Origin: Frondihabitans sp. 762G35
GTDB taxonomy: Bacteria; Actinomycetota; Actinomycetes; Actinomycetales; Microbacteriaceae
Length of the DNA: 64,000 nt
Assembly: GCF_002074055.1 (NCBI RefSeq)
Contig: NZ_CP014619.1
Coordinates: forward strand, 3,071,002 to 3,135,001
Direction: 5' to 3'
Position 1 is the stretch's first letter. Every line of letters starts with the position of its first letter. Below the pieces are notes generated by a model. The model ran no database searches and had not been told where the DNA came from. It worked only from the letters and a program-made list of their open reading frames with translations. A program made the position numbers and the translations under genes. Positions 31,945 to 40,621 of this stretch are shown here, in pieces.

Positions 31945-32014
31945 GCTGCACCCTCGTGTTCGGCTGCGGCGGTGGTCCTAGGACCACCGCGACGGCCGAA
32001 CACGAGGGTGCAGC
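31945..32014. repeat. 70-base near-perfect palindrome
   Basis: GCTGCACCCTCGTGTTCGGC (31945-31964) pairs with GCCGAACACGAGGGTGCAGC (31995-32014). Inside, a perfect 22-base palindrome (31969-31990, centre CCTAGG) is separated by a short mismatch (TGCG/GACG). It follows the PAP2 gene without a T-tract. It may act as a terminator, but its length is unusual. Confidence 0.7.
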
Positions 32015-32132
32015 GTCGCCCGGGGATTCGAATCCGCACATGAAGCGCCTCCGGCGTGCGGCCGCATCCGTGCGACGACGTAGCGTCGTAGGGCGTGCGT
32101 CCCAACGGGGCGCAGACGACCGAAGGGGAGCC

Positions 32133-32798
32133 ATGAGCCACCGCCGCCGACTCGCAGCGATCGCAGGAGCCACGGCCGCGGTCGCCCTGATCGCAGGATG
32201 CAGCGCGGTCGCGACCGCCCCCGCGGCCGAGGCACCGCAGCCGAGCGCTCACCGCAGCTCCGCGCCCCTGTCCGCCCCGGTGCAGAGGACGACGCCGCCA
32301 GCGGCTCCGGCTGCGACGAAGGTCGCGGCTCCTGCGAGTCAGAGCCCGGCACCGACCCCGGCCGCGCCCGCTGCCGCCGCCGCCTGCGTCGGGACCCCCG
32401 CCGGGGCGAAGCACGTCTACGTCAGCATCTCCGAGCAGCACCTCTGGGCCTGCACCGGCACGACGCTCCTCACGGAGGCCCCGGTGACGACGGGCGCCTC
32501 GGCTCTCACGAACGTCCACGACGCGACGCCGACGGGCACGTTCGCCATCACGGGCAAGATCCGCAACACGGTTCTCGCGGGCAGCGACGTCAACGGCCCG
32601 TGGAACGACCCGGTGCAGTACTGGATGCCGTTCGTCGGAGGCGACGGGTTCCACGACGCCTCGTGGCAGACGTTCCCGCTCGGGAGTCCGCTCTACACGA
32701 CCCAGGGCTCGCACGGCTGCATCCACCTCTCCCTGGCCACGATCGCGACGGTCTTCGGCTGGGCCGACGTCGGGACCCCGGTGACGATCCGCGCCTGA
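32133..32798 (+). CDS. L,D-transpeptidase (YkuD), lipoprotein
   Basis: The 221-residue protein has a lipoprotein signal with lipobox LIAGC (Cys ~23), a long Ala/Pro-rich linker and a C-terminal YkuD domain: VYVSISEQHLWACTGTTLL, DATPTGTFAITGKI and the catalytic QGSHGCIHLS (Cys ~195). These enzymes form 3-3 cross-links in peptidoglycan or attach proteins to it. AAGGGGAG precedes ATG. It acts at the cell surface. Confidence 0.9.
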   Translation: MSHRRRLAAIAGATAAVALIAGCSAVATAPAAEAPQPSAHRSSAPLSAPVQRTTPPAAPAATKVAAPASQSPAPTPAAPAAAAACVGTPAGAKHVYVSISEQHLWACTGTTLLTEAPVTTGASALTNVHDATPTGTFAITGKIRNTVLAGSDVNGPWNDPVQYWMPFVGGDGFHDASWQTFPLGSPLYTTQGSHGCIHLSLATIATVFGWADVGTPVTIRA

Positions 32799-32879
32799 TC
32801 TCACGATCTGCGTGACGAAACGGCTCCTCGAACCGTCCTAGAGAGGCACCCCGACCGGGGCTGCCAGAACGGAGGACCG

Positions 32880-33833
32880 GTGGCGACCGCGCCCCAGCGA
32901 CGATTCGAGGTGTCCGGGCACGATCTCGAGGAGGCCCAGGACCGCTACGAGGCGATCTACGAGGGTCGGCACTTCGAGTTCGGGCCGAGCGAACGACGTT
33001 TCGCCTACCGCTACGCGTTCGCCGGTGACGACGACGTGACCCTCCGCGTGTCGACGTTCGAGGGCTACCGGTCCGGCGAGATCCCCGACCTGCACGAGTA
33101 CGTCGCCGGCTGGATCGAGGGCGGCCAGGGCGTCATCGGATCCGGGCGGAGCGCCGTCACCACGAACGGCACGCAGCCGATCCTGCTGCCGCACCGCGTC
33201 CCTTTCGAGTTCCACTTCGGCCCGAGCCGCCTCCACCTCGCCCACGTCAGCGCGCATCTGCTCGAGGAGATCGCGGCCGAACAGCACGGCTCTCCGGCCC
33301 GCCCCGTCTCCTTCGACCCGAGATCCCGCCCGACCCCGCAGGCGCTCGAACGGTGGCGGCGAGCGATCGCAGGAGCCGGCCCCACGATCACCGGAGGAGC
33401 CGCCCCGCCGCTCCTGCGCCACGCCGCCAACCGCTCGGTGGCCATCGCCATGCTCGGCCTCGCGCCGTGGCACGCCCCCGAGCTCCCCGAGGCCCTGCTC
33501 GGCCCGAGGCTGCACCGGATCCGCGCCGCCGTCGATCTCGTTCAGCACGGCGCCGAGCGTCCCCTCACACCCGCCGACATGGCCGAGGCCGCCGGGATGA
33601 GCCCTCGCAGCCTCCAGCTGGCCTTCCGCAAGCACCTCGGCGTCACGCCGATCGCCTACCTGCGTCAGGTCCGTCTCGACCGGGTCCGGCAGGAGCTGCG
33701 GGCCGGCGATCCCGACACGACCACCGTCGCCGACATCGCGCGCCACTGGGGCTTCGGCCACCTCGGCCGGTTCTCGTCGGCGTACGCGATGCGCTTCGGC
33801 GAGCATCCCCACGAGACGCTGCGACGCCGGTGA
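32880..33833 (+). CDS. AraC family transcriptional regulator (paralog 3)
   Basis: The 317-residue protein starts at GTG after CGGAGGACC. The sensor part has HRVPFEFHFGPSRLHLAHVS, and the double HTH is DMAEAAGMSPRSLQLAFRKH and DIARHWGFGHLGRFSSAYAM, ending ETLRRR. It is closest in design to the gene at 21272 and, like it, lies next to an Asp23 gene (33999). Confidence 0.88.
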   Translation: MATAPQRRFEVSGHDLEEAQDRYEAIYEGRHFEFGPSERRFAYRYAFAGDDDVTLRVSTFEGYRSGEIPDLHEYVAGWIEGGQGVIGSGRSAVTTNGTQPILLPHRVPFEFHFGPSRLHLAHVSAHLLEEIAAEQHGSPARPVSFDPRSRPTPQALERWRRAIAGAGPTITGGAAPPLLRHAANRSVAIAMLGLAPWHAPELPEALLGPRLHRIRAAVDLVQHGAERPLTPADMAEAAGMSPRSLQLAFRKHLGVTPIAYLRQVRLDRVRQELRAGDPDTTTVADIARHWGFGHLGRFSSAYAMRFGEHPHETLRRR

Positions 33834-33998
33834 CGGCGGCGTCGACGGAGGTGTCGACGAGACCTGCGGGCGTTTCCTGGGAGTCGTCTGAAATGCCGTG
33901 ACGGTCTCCGTCGCCGCTGCGTCCCATTCCCGTGACCGAGTGATCGGCACCGCATCCCGAACCGGATGCGCCCCCGAACCAGAGAAAGAGACGATCTC

Positions 33999-34427
33999 AT
34001 GACCGACGTCACCCGCACCGCCACCCCCACCACGACCGTCTCCACGTCGTCCAGCGGCACGAACACGATCGCCGAGGGCGTCGTCGAGAAGGTCGTCGGC
34101 ATCGCCGCCCGCGAGGTCCCCGGCGTGCACGACCTGGGAAAGGGCGCCACGCGCGCCATCGGCGCCCTCCGCACGGCGATCAACCAGCAGGACCGCGGTC
34201 AGGGCGTGAGCGTCGAGGTCGGCGAGAAGCAGGTCGCCGCCGACATCGTGATCGTCGCCGAGTACCCCGTCGCCCTCCAGACGCTGTCCGACGAGGTCCG
34301 TCGCGCCGTCGCCGAGGCCATCACCACGGTCGTCGGACTCCAGGCCACCGAGATCAACGTCCGCGTCGACGACGTGTTCATCCCGTCGGACGACACCGAC
34401 GAGGAGCCCGAGGCCCGCGTCCTCTAG
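33999..34427 (+). CDS. Asp23/Gls24 family protein, lone copy
   Basis: The 142-residue protein is a close paralog of the one at 20646: T/S-rich start, NTIAEGVVEKVVGIAAREVP, GVSVEVGEKQVAADIVIVAE, ATEINVRVDDVFIPSDD, acidic tail. No AmaP partner follows, so it probably uses the anchors encoded at 16.5-21.1 kb. A GTTTCCTG word at 33872 matches one upstream of the other copy. Confidence 0.88.
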   Translation: MTDVTRTATPTTTVSTSSSGTNTIAEGVVEKVVGIAAREVPGVHDLGKGATRAIGALRTAINQQDRGQGVSVEVGEKQVAADIVIVAEYPVALQTLSDEVRRAVAEAITTVVGLQATEINVRVDDVFIPSDDTDEEPEARVL

Positions 34428-34450
34428 TCCCACCCTTCGTTCCGCCCGAC

Positions 34451-34483
34451 CGGGGCCGCACGCCTTCCGAGGCGGCGGCCCCG
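34451..34483 (+). terminator. Hairpin terminator
   Basis: CGGGGCCG pairs with CGGCCCCG, then TT, after the lone Asp23 gene. Confidence 0.6.
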
Positions 34484-34534
34484 TTCCGCGTCCCGGGCGG
34501 CTACCGTGTCGGTGGCTCGTCGTAGCCTGCCCGC

Positions 34535-35476
34535 GTGCCGGAGCCGATCGGGATGTGGTGGGCGCGACGACGGATGTCGCGTGGCACCGCCGTGCCCTAC
34601 GCCGTGGGGCGATACCGCGAGGCGTGGTTGTCATTCCCCGTCCTCGTGCGCCAGTACCACCCCGAGTTCAACGGCGGCATCGTCCTCAGTCAGATCCCGC
34701 CCGCGGCCGACGTCTTCCTCACCTGGCAGTGCGACGTCGGCCACGTCTTCGTGGCCACTCCGGGTGAGCAGCGGTCCCGGCCCGGGCGCGAGCGACGGCG
34801 TTCCTCCTGGTGCCCCGACTGCGCCGAGCTCGCGAAGCCGCGCACGCCTCGGCTCGTCTCTCCCCCGCTCATCACCGACACACCCCGCGACGTGCCCGCT
34901 GGCCCGCAGCTCATGCCGGCACCGCCGCTCCCGCCACCCCCGTCGCCACCCGCGTCCGCAGCCGCCGCGCGGGCACCGCAGAAGCCCCGGGCACGCAGGA
35001 TCCCCAAGCCCCTCTGCCCCGTCACCCCGCAGCTCCCCGCCGGCACCCCCTTCGCCAGCGCCTGCGCGCCGCCGCCGGCCTCCGCGGTCGAGGCCGACCT
35101 CCGGGCGCGTCTCGTCGAGACGCTCGAGTTCACGACGGGCTTCACGGCCGTCCGCCTCGCCCGGCCGTTCTTCGACCACCTCGAGGCGTGGCCCGACATC
35201 CTGCTGCCCGAGCTGCGCGTCGCCCTCGAGTACGACTCCACCGGCCGTCACGGGCTCGAGCACGTCGGCCGGCGCGAGGAGGCCGACCGGCGCAAAGACC
35301 GTGCGCTCCGCAACGCCGGCTGGGAGGTGGTGCGCATCCGCACCGGACGCCTCCCCGCGCTCGGTCCGCACGACCTCCAGGTCTCCGGCGTGACGAAGAC
35401 GACGATGGCGAAGATCGTCGACGAGCTGCGGGTGATCAGGGGTCCGCTCTTCGTCGACGCGTACCTGCGGGGCTGA
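34535..35476 (+). CDS. Zinc-ribbon protein with PD-(D/E)XK-like nuclease domain
   Basis: The 313-residue protein (GTG start) has a single CxxH…CxxC zinc ribbon near residues 60-100 (WQCDVGHVFVATPGEQ … SWCPDCAEL), a Pro/Ala-rich linker (~100-180) and a C-terminal domain of the Vsr/DUF559-like fold: HLEAWPDILLPELRVALEYD, then GRREEADRRKDRALRNAGWE and VVRIRTGRLP. The PDILL…ALEYD pattern gives the D and E of the active site, and the downstream RKD and VRIR fit. It may cut or nick DNA. It faces the GIY-YIG gene at 35546. Confidence 0.75.
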   Translation: MPEPIGMWWARRRMSRGTAVPYAVGRYREAWLSFPVLVRQYHPEFNGGIVLSQIPPAADVFLTWQCDVGHVFVATPGEQRSRPGRERRRSSWCPDCAELAKPRTPRLVSPPLITDTPRDVPAGPQLMPAPPLPPPPSPPASAAAARAPQKPRARRIPKPLCPVTPQLPAGTPFASACAPPPASAVEADLRARLVETLEFTTGFTAVRLARPFFDHLEAWPDILLPELRVALEYDSTGRHGLEHVGRREEADRRKDRALRNAGWEVVRIRTGRLPALGPHDLQVSGVTKTTMAKIVDELRVIRGPLFVDAYLRG

Positions 35477-35545
35477 GTCGGGGCTCCTGCGGTGGCGGCT
35501 ACCGGTGCTCACTGCGGCCGCCGCGGCAGACCACCGTCGCGACCG

Positions 35546-36130
35546 TCACCCGCGCAGGGCCAGCGCCTCGCTCCGCCAGCGCGCGTACTCGGCCCAGGGG
35601 TCGACGCGGCCGGCCCCCAGGGCGCGCGCGTGCGCGTCGAGCTCGGGGCAGGTGCCGAACCACTCGCTGGTGCCGAGGCGGTGCTCGGCGAACTCCAGGT
35701 GCCGACGCTGTTCGACCTCGCGCCCTCCCCGCTCGAACGCCAGGACCTCGTCGTGCCAGAGGCGCGCCAATCGCTGTCGGGGGTTCGACGACGTGCCGAT
35801 CTTGAGCCGGTCGCCGAGGCGGATGTAGTAGACGACGTCGACCCGGGGCGGCGGGAGCTCGCCGTCGGGGGCGTCGCCGAAGCGCCACTCGCAGGTCGCG
35901 CAGAGCCACCCCGACGGGTAATGCACGCCGAGCCGCGAGCCGCACGCCACGCATGGCGCCGGCAGAAGGTCGACCACGCCGTGCTCCCGCCCGGACCACT
36001 CCGCGGCCACGGCCAGATGCTGGTCGCAGAGCCGCACCGGCGCACCCGGCACCGCGGCCCGCGTGCAGGCACGCTCGGTGCACGTCGCCTCCGAGGAGGC
36101 GGACATCGCAGGAGACTCGTGCCCGGTCAT
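35546..36130 (-). CDS. GIY-YIG nuclease family protein with zinc fingers
   Basis: The 194-residue protein has an N-terminal Cys-rich part (CTERACTRA, PAPCVACGSRLGVHYPSGW, LCATCEWRF; two likely zinc sites) and a T5orf172/MUG113-like GIY-YIG domain: VVYYIRLGDRLKIGTSSNPRQ contains the VYYI…KIGTS core, Arg in QRLARL, and EHRLGTSEWF with the late Glu. It is convergent with the zinc-ribbon nuclease gene. Possible roles are DNA repair, phage defence or mobile-element biology; none is shown. Confidence 0.75.
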   Translation of the reverse strand: MTGHESPAMSASSEATCTERACTRAAVPGAPVRLCDQHLAVAAEWSGREHGVVDLLPAPCVACGSRLGVHYPSGWLCATCEWRFGDAPDGELPPPRVDVVYYIRLGDRLKIGTSSNPRQRLARLWHDEVLAFERGGREVEQRRHLEFAEHRLGTSEWFGTCPELDAHARALGAGRVDPWAEYARWRSEALALRG

Positions 36131-36178
36131 GCCGCCACCGTAGCGGCGACCCCCGACACGAGCCTCCCGCGCGAGGTG

Positions 36179-37840
36179 TCAGTCGGCGTCGACCACGATC
36201 CAGGCCGTCGTGTCGGCCGGCAGACGGTCGCCGTCGAGGGCGCCGCTGGCGATGACCACGCGACCGGCGGGCAGCTCCACCGACTCGACACCGAAGTTCG
36301 TCACGGAGACCCAGCCGCCGGGGCGGCGAAAGGCGACGACCGACTCCGGCGCATCGATCCAGGAGAGCTCCTCGGCGGTCTGGAGTTCGTGTCGGAGAGC
36401 GAGCGCGCGACGGTAGAAGTGGAGGGTGGAGCTGTCGTCGGCCTCCTCCGTCTCGACCGAGTAGTCGCCCCACCAGACCGGCTGGGGAAGGTGGGAGTCG
36501 CCCGAGCCGAAGCCGAACGACGATCCCTCCGTCGTCCAGGGCAGGGGCACGCGGCACCCGTCGCGGCCGATCTCGACGCCGCGGTTGCGGAAGAACGCGG
36601 GATCCTGCCGCTCCGACTCGGGGATGTCGACGACCTCGGGCAGACCGAGCTCCTCGCCCTGGTAGAGGTAGGCGCTGCCGGGCAGCGCGAAGGCGAGCAG
36701 GCTGACGGCGCGGGCCCGGGCGACGCCGAGGTCGCGGTCCTCCACCTCGGAGGTGCCTCCGGAGAGCAGCCACTCCCTGCCCTCGCCGCCGCTCGGCAGG
36801 CCGTAGCGGGAGGCGTGGCGCACCACGTCGTGGTTGGAGAAGACCCACGTGCTGCTCGCCCCCGACTGTCCGGCCAGGGCGAGGTTGTCGCGGATGATCG
36901 TGCGGAACTCCTCGGGATTCCAGGTGGCGCGGAGCAGGTCGAAGTTGAAGGCCTGGCCCAGGCTGTCGCGGCTCGCGTAGCGGACGCGCCGATCGGCGGG
37001 CACCCACGCCTCGGCGACGGCGGTCAGCGGCGGCGAGTAGCGGTTGAAGAGCTCGCGCCATTCGGCGTAGACCTCCTGCACGTCGTCGCGGTCGCTCAGG
37101 GGGTGGTCGCCGACCGGGAAGAGCGTCGGGTCGGCCAGCTCGGCAGCGGTCGGCAGGGGCTCGGGGAGGCGCTTCGTCAGCGCGTGGGCGACGTCGATGC
37201 GGAAGCCGTCGACGCCGCGGTCGGCCCAGAACGCGAGGGTCTTCAGGAAGTCGTCGCGGATCTCGCGGTTGGCCCAGTTCCAGTCCGGCTGCTCCTTGGC
37301 GAACATGTGGAAGTACCACTGACCGTCGGCCACGCGGGTCCACGCCGGACCGCCGAAGGTGCTGGTCCAGTCGGCCGGGGGCAGCTCGCCGTTCTCGCCG
37401 AGGCCGTCGCGGAAGATGTAGCGGTCGCGCTCGGGCGATCCGGGCCCCGCGGCCAGCGCCTCCTGGAACCAGACGTGACGGTCGGAGCTGTGGTTCGGCA
37501 CGATGTCGACGATGAGCTTGAGCGATCGGGCGTGGAGGGCCGCGACGAGCTCGTCGAACTCGGCGAGCGTGCCGATGCGCGGATCGACGTCGCGGTAGTC
37601 GTCGACGTCGTATCCGCCGTCCGCGAGGGCCGACGGATAGAAGGGGCTCATCCACACGGCGTCGATGCCGAGGCCCTTGAGGTAGTCGACGCGCGACAGG
37701 ATGCCGCGGAGGTCGCCGACGCCGTCGCCGTTCGCGTCGGCGAAGCTGCGCGGGTAGATCTGGTATACGGCGGCCTGGCGCCACCAGTCCGCATCGGGAC
37801 CGAGGAGAGCGTCGGAGGGGGAGAGAGTGGTGTTCGTCAT
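36179..37840 (-). CDS. GH13 alpha-glucosidase (oligo-1,6-glucosidase type)
   Basis: The 553-residue enzyme has the GH13_23-like regions: DAVWMSPFYPS, DIVPNHSSDRH, nucleophile Asp in DGFRIDVAHALTK, acid Glu in TAVAEAWVPADR and the transition-state Asp in VFSNHDVVRH. It should release glucose from alpha-1,4 or alpha-1,6 glucosides in the cytoplasm. A TTAGA-N7-TCTAA repeat lies 62 bases upstream (37902-37918). No transporter or regulator is adjacent. Confidence 0.92.
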   Translation of the reverse strand: MTNTTLSPSDALLGPDADWWRQAAVYQIYPRSFADANGDGVGDLRGILSRVDYLKGLGIDAVWMSPFYPSALADGGYDVDDYRDVDPRIGTLAEFDELVAALHARSLKLIVDIVPNHSSDRHVWFQEALAAGPGSPERDRYIFRDGLGENGELPPADWTSTFGGPAWTRVADGQWYFHMFAKEQPDWNWANREIRDDFLKTLAFWADRGVDGFRIDVAHALTKRLPEPLPTAAELADPTLFPVGDHPLSDRDDVQEVYAEWRELFNRYSPPLTAVAEAWVPADRRVRYASRDSLGQAFNFDLLRATWNPEEFRTIIRDNLALAGQSGASSTWVFSNHDVVRHASRYGLPSGGEGREWLLSGGTSEVEDRDLGVARARAVSLLAFALPGSAYLYQGEELGLPEVVDIPESERQDPAFFRNRGVEIGRDGCRVPLPWTTEGSSFGFGSGDSHLPQPVWWGDYSVETEEADDSSTLHFYRRALALRHELQTAEELSWIDAPESVVAFRRPGGWVSVTNFGVESVELPAGRVVIASGALDGDRLPADTTAWIVVDAD

Positions 37841-37901
37841 GACTTTCTTCTTCGGTCGTCAGCGGTGAGCGGCGCTTCGGGAGTGGCGCGGCTCAATAAA
37901 T

Positions 37902-37918
37902 TTAGACTGTAAATCTAA
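37902..37918. promoter_or_regulatory. Operator candidate TTAGA-CTGTAAA-TCTAA
   Basis: An AT-rich inverted repeat upstream of the alpha-glucosidase gene, the only AT-rich patch in this neighbourhood. It probably binds a sugar-responsive repressor. Confidence 0.5.
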
Positions 37919-38035
37919 GTTCGGGTCCATTATCGGCGCGCGATTCCGACGCGGTCAAGTGCGCGGCGCGCAGTTGTTGCCTTGGTCGCGAAATTCGTGC
38001 GGACAGTGCAACGAGTTCCGGCCTAGGGTGACGCC

Positions 38036-39445
38036 ATGACCGGTGATCGGATCCACTGGAACACACGTCGACGTGTCGCCGCGGGGCTCACCACCCTCGC
38101 CGCGACCGCCCTCCTCGCCACCGTCGGGGCGCTCCCCGCCACGGGCGCGAGTTCCCCGCCCATCCAGGACGTGACCACCTGGGCCGGCTATCACGCCGAC
38201 CAGGCGCGGACCGGCGCGATCCCCGCGAACTCGGGGATCTACCCGTCGCACACGGTCTGGAACGCGAATCTCGGCGGGGCGGTCTACGGCCAGCCGGTCG
38301 TCGCCTCGGGTCGGGTCTACGCCGCGACCGAGAACGATCGCGTCGTGGCCCTCGATCCCGCCTCCGGAAAGATCATCTGGTCGCGCTCGGTCGGCACACC
38401 GCTGACGAACGTCGCGGCGACGGCGGGATGCGGCAATGTCGACCCGCTCGGAATCACGAGCACCCCGGTCGTCGACACCAGGACCGGCACGCTGTACGTC
38501 GTGGCGGAGCGCGCCACCCACGACGCGAACATCGTCCAGCACCGCCTCGTCGGCATGAGTCTGGCGACCGGCGCGGTCACGCTGCAGCGCGACGTCGACC
38601 CGACAATGCCCGCCGGCGAGAAGCAGGTCAACCTGCTCCAGCGCACGGGGCTCGCCCTCGCGAACGGACGCGTCTACGTCGGCTTCGGCGGCAACAACGG
38701 CGACTGCGGCAGCTACCACGGCTGGGTCGTCAGCGCGGCGACCTCCGGCGACCCCGCCCTCAAGACCTTCGAGGTCGCCTCCGACGGCGAGGGCGGCGCG
38801 ATCTGGATGGCAGGAGGCGCTCCCGCGGTCGACGCGGCCGGGAACGTCTACGTGACGACCGGCAACGCCAACCCCGATCCGCCCCAGGGCGGTCCCGACC
38901 CGAAGCTGTACACGGAGAGCGTCGTCAAGCTCTCACCCGACCTCCGGGTCCTCGCGTCGTACAAGGATCGGATCGCAGGGGGCGACGCCGACCTCTCCAC
39001 CGGCAACCCGGTGCTCCTCTCGGGCGGCCGCGTCTTCTCGGTCGGGAAGACCGACGTCGCCTACGTGCTCCGCCAATCCGACCTGACCCAGGTGGAGTCG
39101 ATCTCCGGGGTCTGCGGCAGCGACCCCGACGGTGGCCCGGCCTACGACCAGGCGACCGACACGGTGTTCGTCCCGTGCCGGGGCGGCGGCATCCAGCCGG
39201 TCGATCTCAAGACGAAGACCGTGCGCCCGAAGCTCACCGGCGTCAACGGCGCCCCGATCCTGGTCGGCACGCAGATCTGGGCGGCTCAGTACCCGCAGGG
39301 CACGCTCTCGAGCATCAACTCGGTCTCGGGGAGCCACCACCTCACCATCACCATCGGCTCGACGCTGCCGCACTTCGCGACGCCCAGCGCCGGGCTGCGC
39401 CACCTCTTCATCGGCACGACGACGGGAGTGGCCGGGTTCCACTGA
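38036..39445 (+). CDS. Secreted PQQ-type beta-propeller protein
   Basis: The 469-residue protein has a signal peptide (RRRVAAGLTTLAATALLATV, cleavage near TGAS) and a propeller of PQQ-like blades: VYAATENDRVVALDPASGKI, LYVVAERATH, GNVYVTTGNANPDPP, VFSVGKTDVAYVLRQ. Several Cys (CGN, DCGS, VCGS, VPCRG) may pair. It resembles BamB/quinoprotein-like surface proteins without an obvious cofactor site. Function unknown, extracellular. Confidence 0.8.
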   Translation: MTGDRIHWNTRRRVAAGLTTLAATALLATVGALPATGASSPPIQDVTTWAGYHADQARTGAIPANSGIYPSHTVWNANLGGAVYGQPVVASGRVYAATENDRVVALDPASGKIIWSRSVGTPLTNVAATAGCGNVDPLGITSTPVVDTRTGTLYVVAERATHDANIVQHRLVGMSLATGAVTLQRDVDPTMPAGEKQVNLLQRTGLALANGRVYVGFGGNNGDCGSYHGWVVSAATSGDPALKTFEVASDGEGGAIWMAGGAPAVDAAGNVYVTTGNANPDPPQGGPDPKLYTESVVKLSPDLRVLASYKDRIAGGDADLSTGNPVLLSGGRVFSVGKTDVAYVLRQSDLTQVESISGVCGSDPDGGPAYDQATDTVFVPCRGGGIQPVDLKTKTVRPKLTGVNGAPILVGTQIWAAQYPQGTLSSINSVSGSHHLTITIGSTLPHFATPSAGLRHLFIGTTTGVAGFH

Positions 39446-39537
39446 GCGACGGCGTCGGGCCGAGACGGCTCCGGATCGTTCGCGACCTCTCGGAATCGAA
39501 CGACCGCCCAGGCGCCGCACGGGCCGCTTCATTAGTG

Positions 39538-39555
39538 TTAGGCAAGCCTTCCCTA
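39538..39555 (+). promoter_or_regulatory. DtxR/IdeR-type iron box
   Basis: TTAGGCAAGCCTTCCCTA matches the actinobacterial TTAGGTTAGGCTAACCTAA-type box in most positions and lies 27 bases before the Fe3+ binding protein gene. It supports iron-repressed expression of the operon 39582-43227. Confidence 0.7.
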
Positions 39556-39581
39556 CACCGCCTGACACCCGAAACGGATCC

Positions 39582-40619
39582 ATGAAGCTCTCGCGTCTCG
39601 CCGCCGTCCTCGCCCTCCCGACCGTCGCCGCGCTCGTCCTCGCCGGTTGCGCGGCGAGCCCGGCCGCCTCGACGGGCGGCTCCATCAAGGGCCAGACGAT
39701 CACGGTCTACAACGCTCAGCACGAGGAGCTCACGCAGGCGTGGGCCGACGCGTTCGAGAAGGAGTCCGGCGTCAAGGTCGTCCTCCGCAACGGCTCGGAC
39801 TCCGAGATGGCCAACCAGATCGTGCAGGAGGGGCAGGCGTCCCCCGCCGACGTCTTCCTGACCGAGAACTCGCCGGCGATGTCCCTCGTCGAGAAGGCCG
39901 GTCTCTTCGCCGACGTCGACGCGGCGACGCTCGACGCCGTGCCGTCCGAGTACCGACCGAGCACGGGCAAATGGACGGGGATCGCCGCCCGCTCGACCGT
40001 CTTCGTCTACAACACGAAGCTGCTCAGCGAGAGCCAGCTGCCGAAGTCGCTCGACGACCTCGCGACTCCTGCCTGGAAGGGCCGCTGGGCGGCGTCGCCG
40101 AGCGGTGCCGACTTCCAGGCGATCGTCTCCGCCTACCTCGACCTCAAGGGCAAGAGCGCGACGCTGGCGTGGCTCAAGGCCATGAAGACCAACTCCGTCG
40201 CCTACCAGGGCAACTCGACCGTCATGAAGGCCGTCAACGCGGGCGAGATCCCCGGCGGCGTGATCTATCACTACTACTGGTTCGGCGATCAGGCCGACGG
40301 CGCCCAGAACAGCGCGAACACGAAGCTGCACTACTTCAAGAACCAGGATCCGGGCGCTTTCGTCAGCGTCTCCGGCGGCGGCGTGCTGAAGTCCAGCAAG
40401 CACGCGGAGGCGGCGCAGGCGTTCCTGAAGTTCATCGTCGACAAGGGCGGCCAGGACATCCTGCAGACCGGCACCAGCTACGAGTACCCGGTCGCGTCCG
40501 ACGTCGCCGCGAACAGCAAGCTCCCCTCCCTCGCGTCGCTCGAGGCCCCGAAGATCGACCCGTCGAAGCTCAACAGCACCGAGGTCACCGATCTGATGAC
40601 GGAAGCCGGGTTGATCTAG
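39582..40619 (+). CDS. Fe3+ ABC transporter substrate-binding lipoprotein
   Basis: The 345-residue protein has a lipobox (LVLAGC, Cys ~22) and an FbpA/AfuA-type fold: TITVYNAQHEELTQAWADAF, DVFLTENSPAM, IPGGVIYHYYWFGDQADGA (the YY tyrosines that bind ferric iron) and KHAEAAQAFLKFIVD. It captures ferric iron at the surface and hands it to the permease encoded next (gap of two bases). Confidence 0.9.
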   Translation: MKLSRLAAVLALPTVAALVLAGCAASPAASTGGSIKGQTITVYNAQHEELTQAWADAFEKESGVKVVLRNGSDSEMANQIVQEGQASPADVFLTENSPAMSLVEKAGLFADVDAATLDAVPSEYRPSTGKWTGIAARSTVFVYNTKLLSESQLPKSLDDLATPAWKGRWAASPSGADFQAIVSAYLDLKGKSATLAWLKAMKTNSVAYQGNSTVMKAVNAGEIPGGVIYHYYWFGDQADGAQNSANTKLHYFKNQDPGAFVSVSGGGVLKSSKHAEAAQAFLKFIVDKGGQDILQTGTSYEYPVASDVAANSKLPSLASLEAPKIDPSKLNSTEVTDLMTEAGLI

Positions 40620-40621
40620 CG

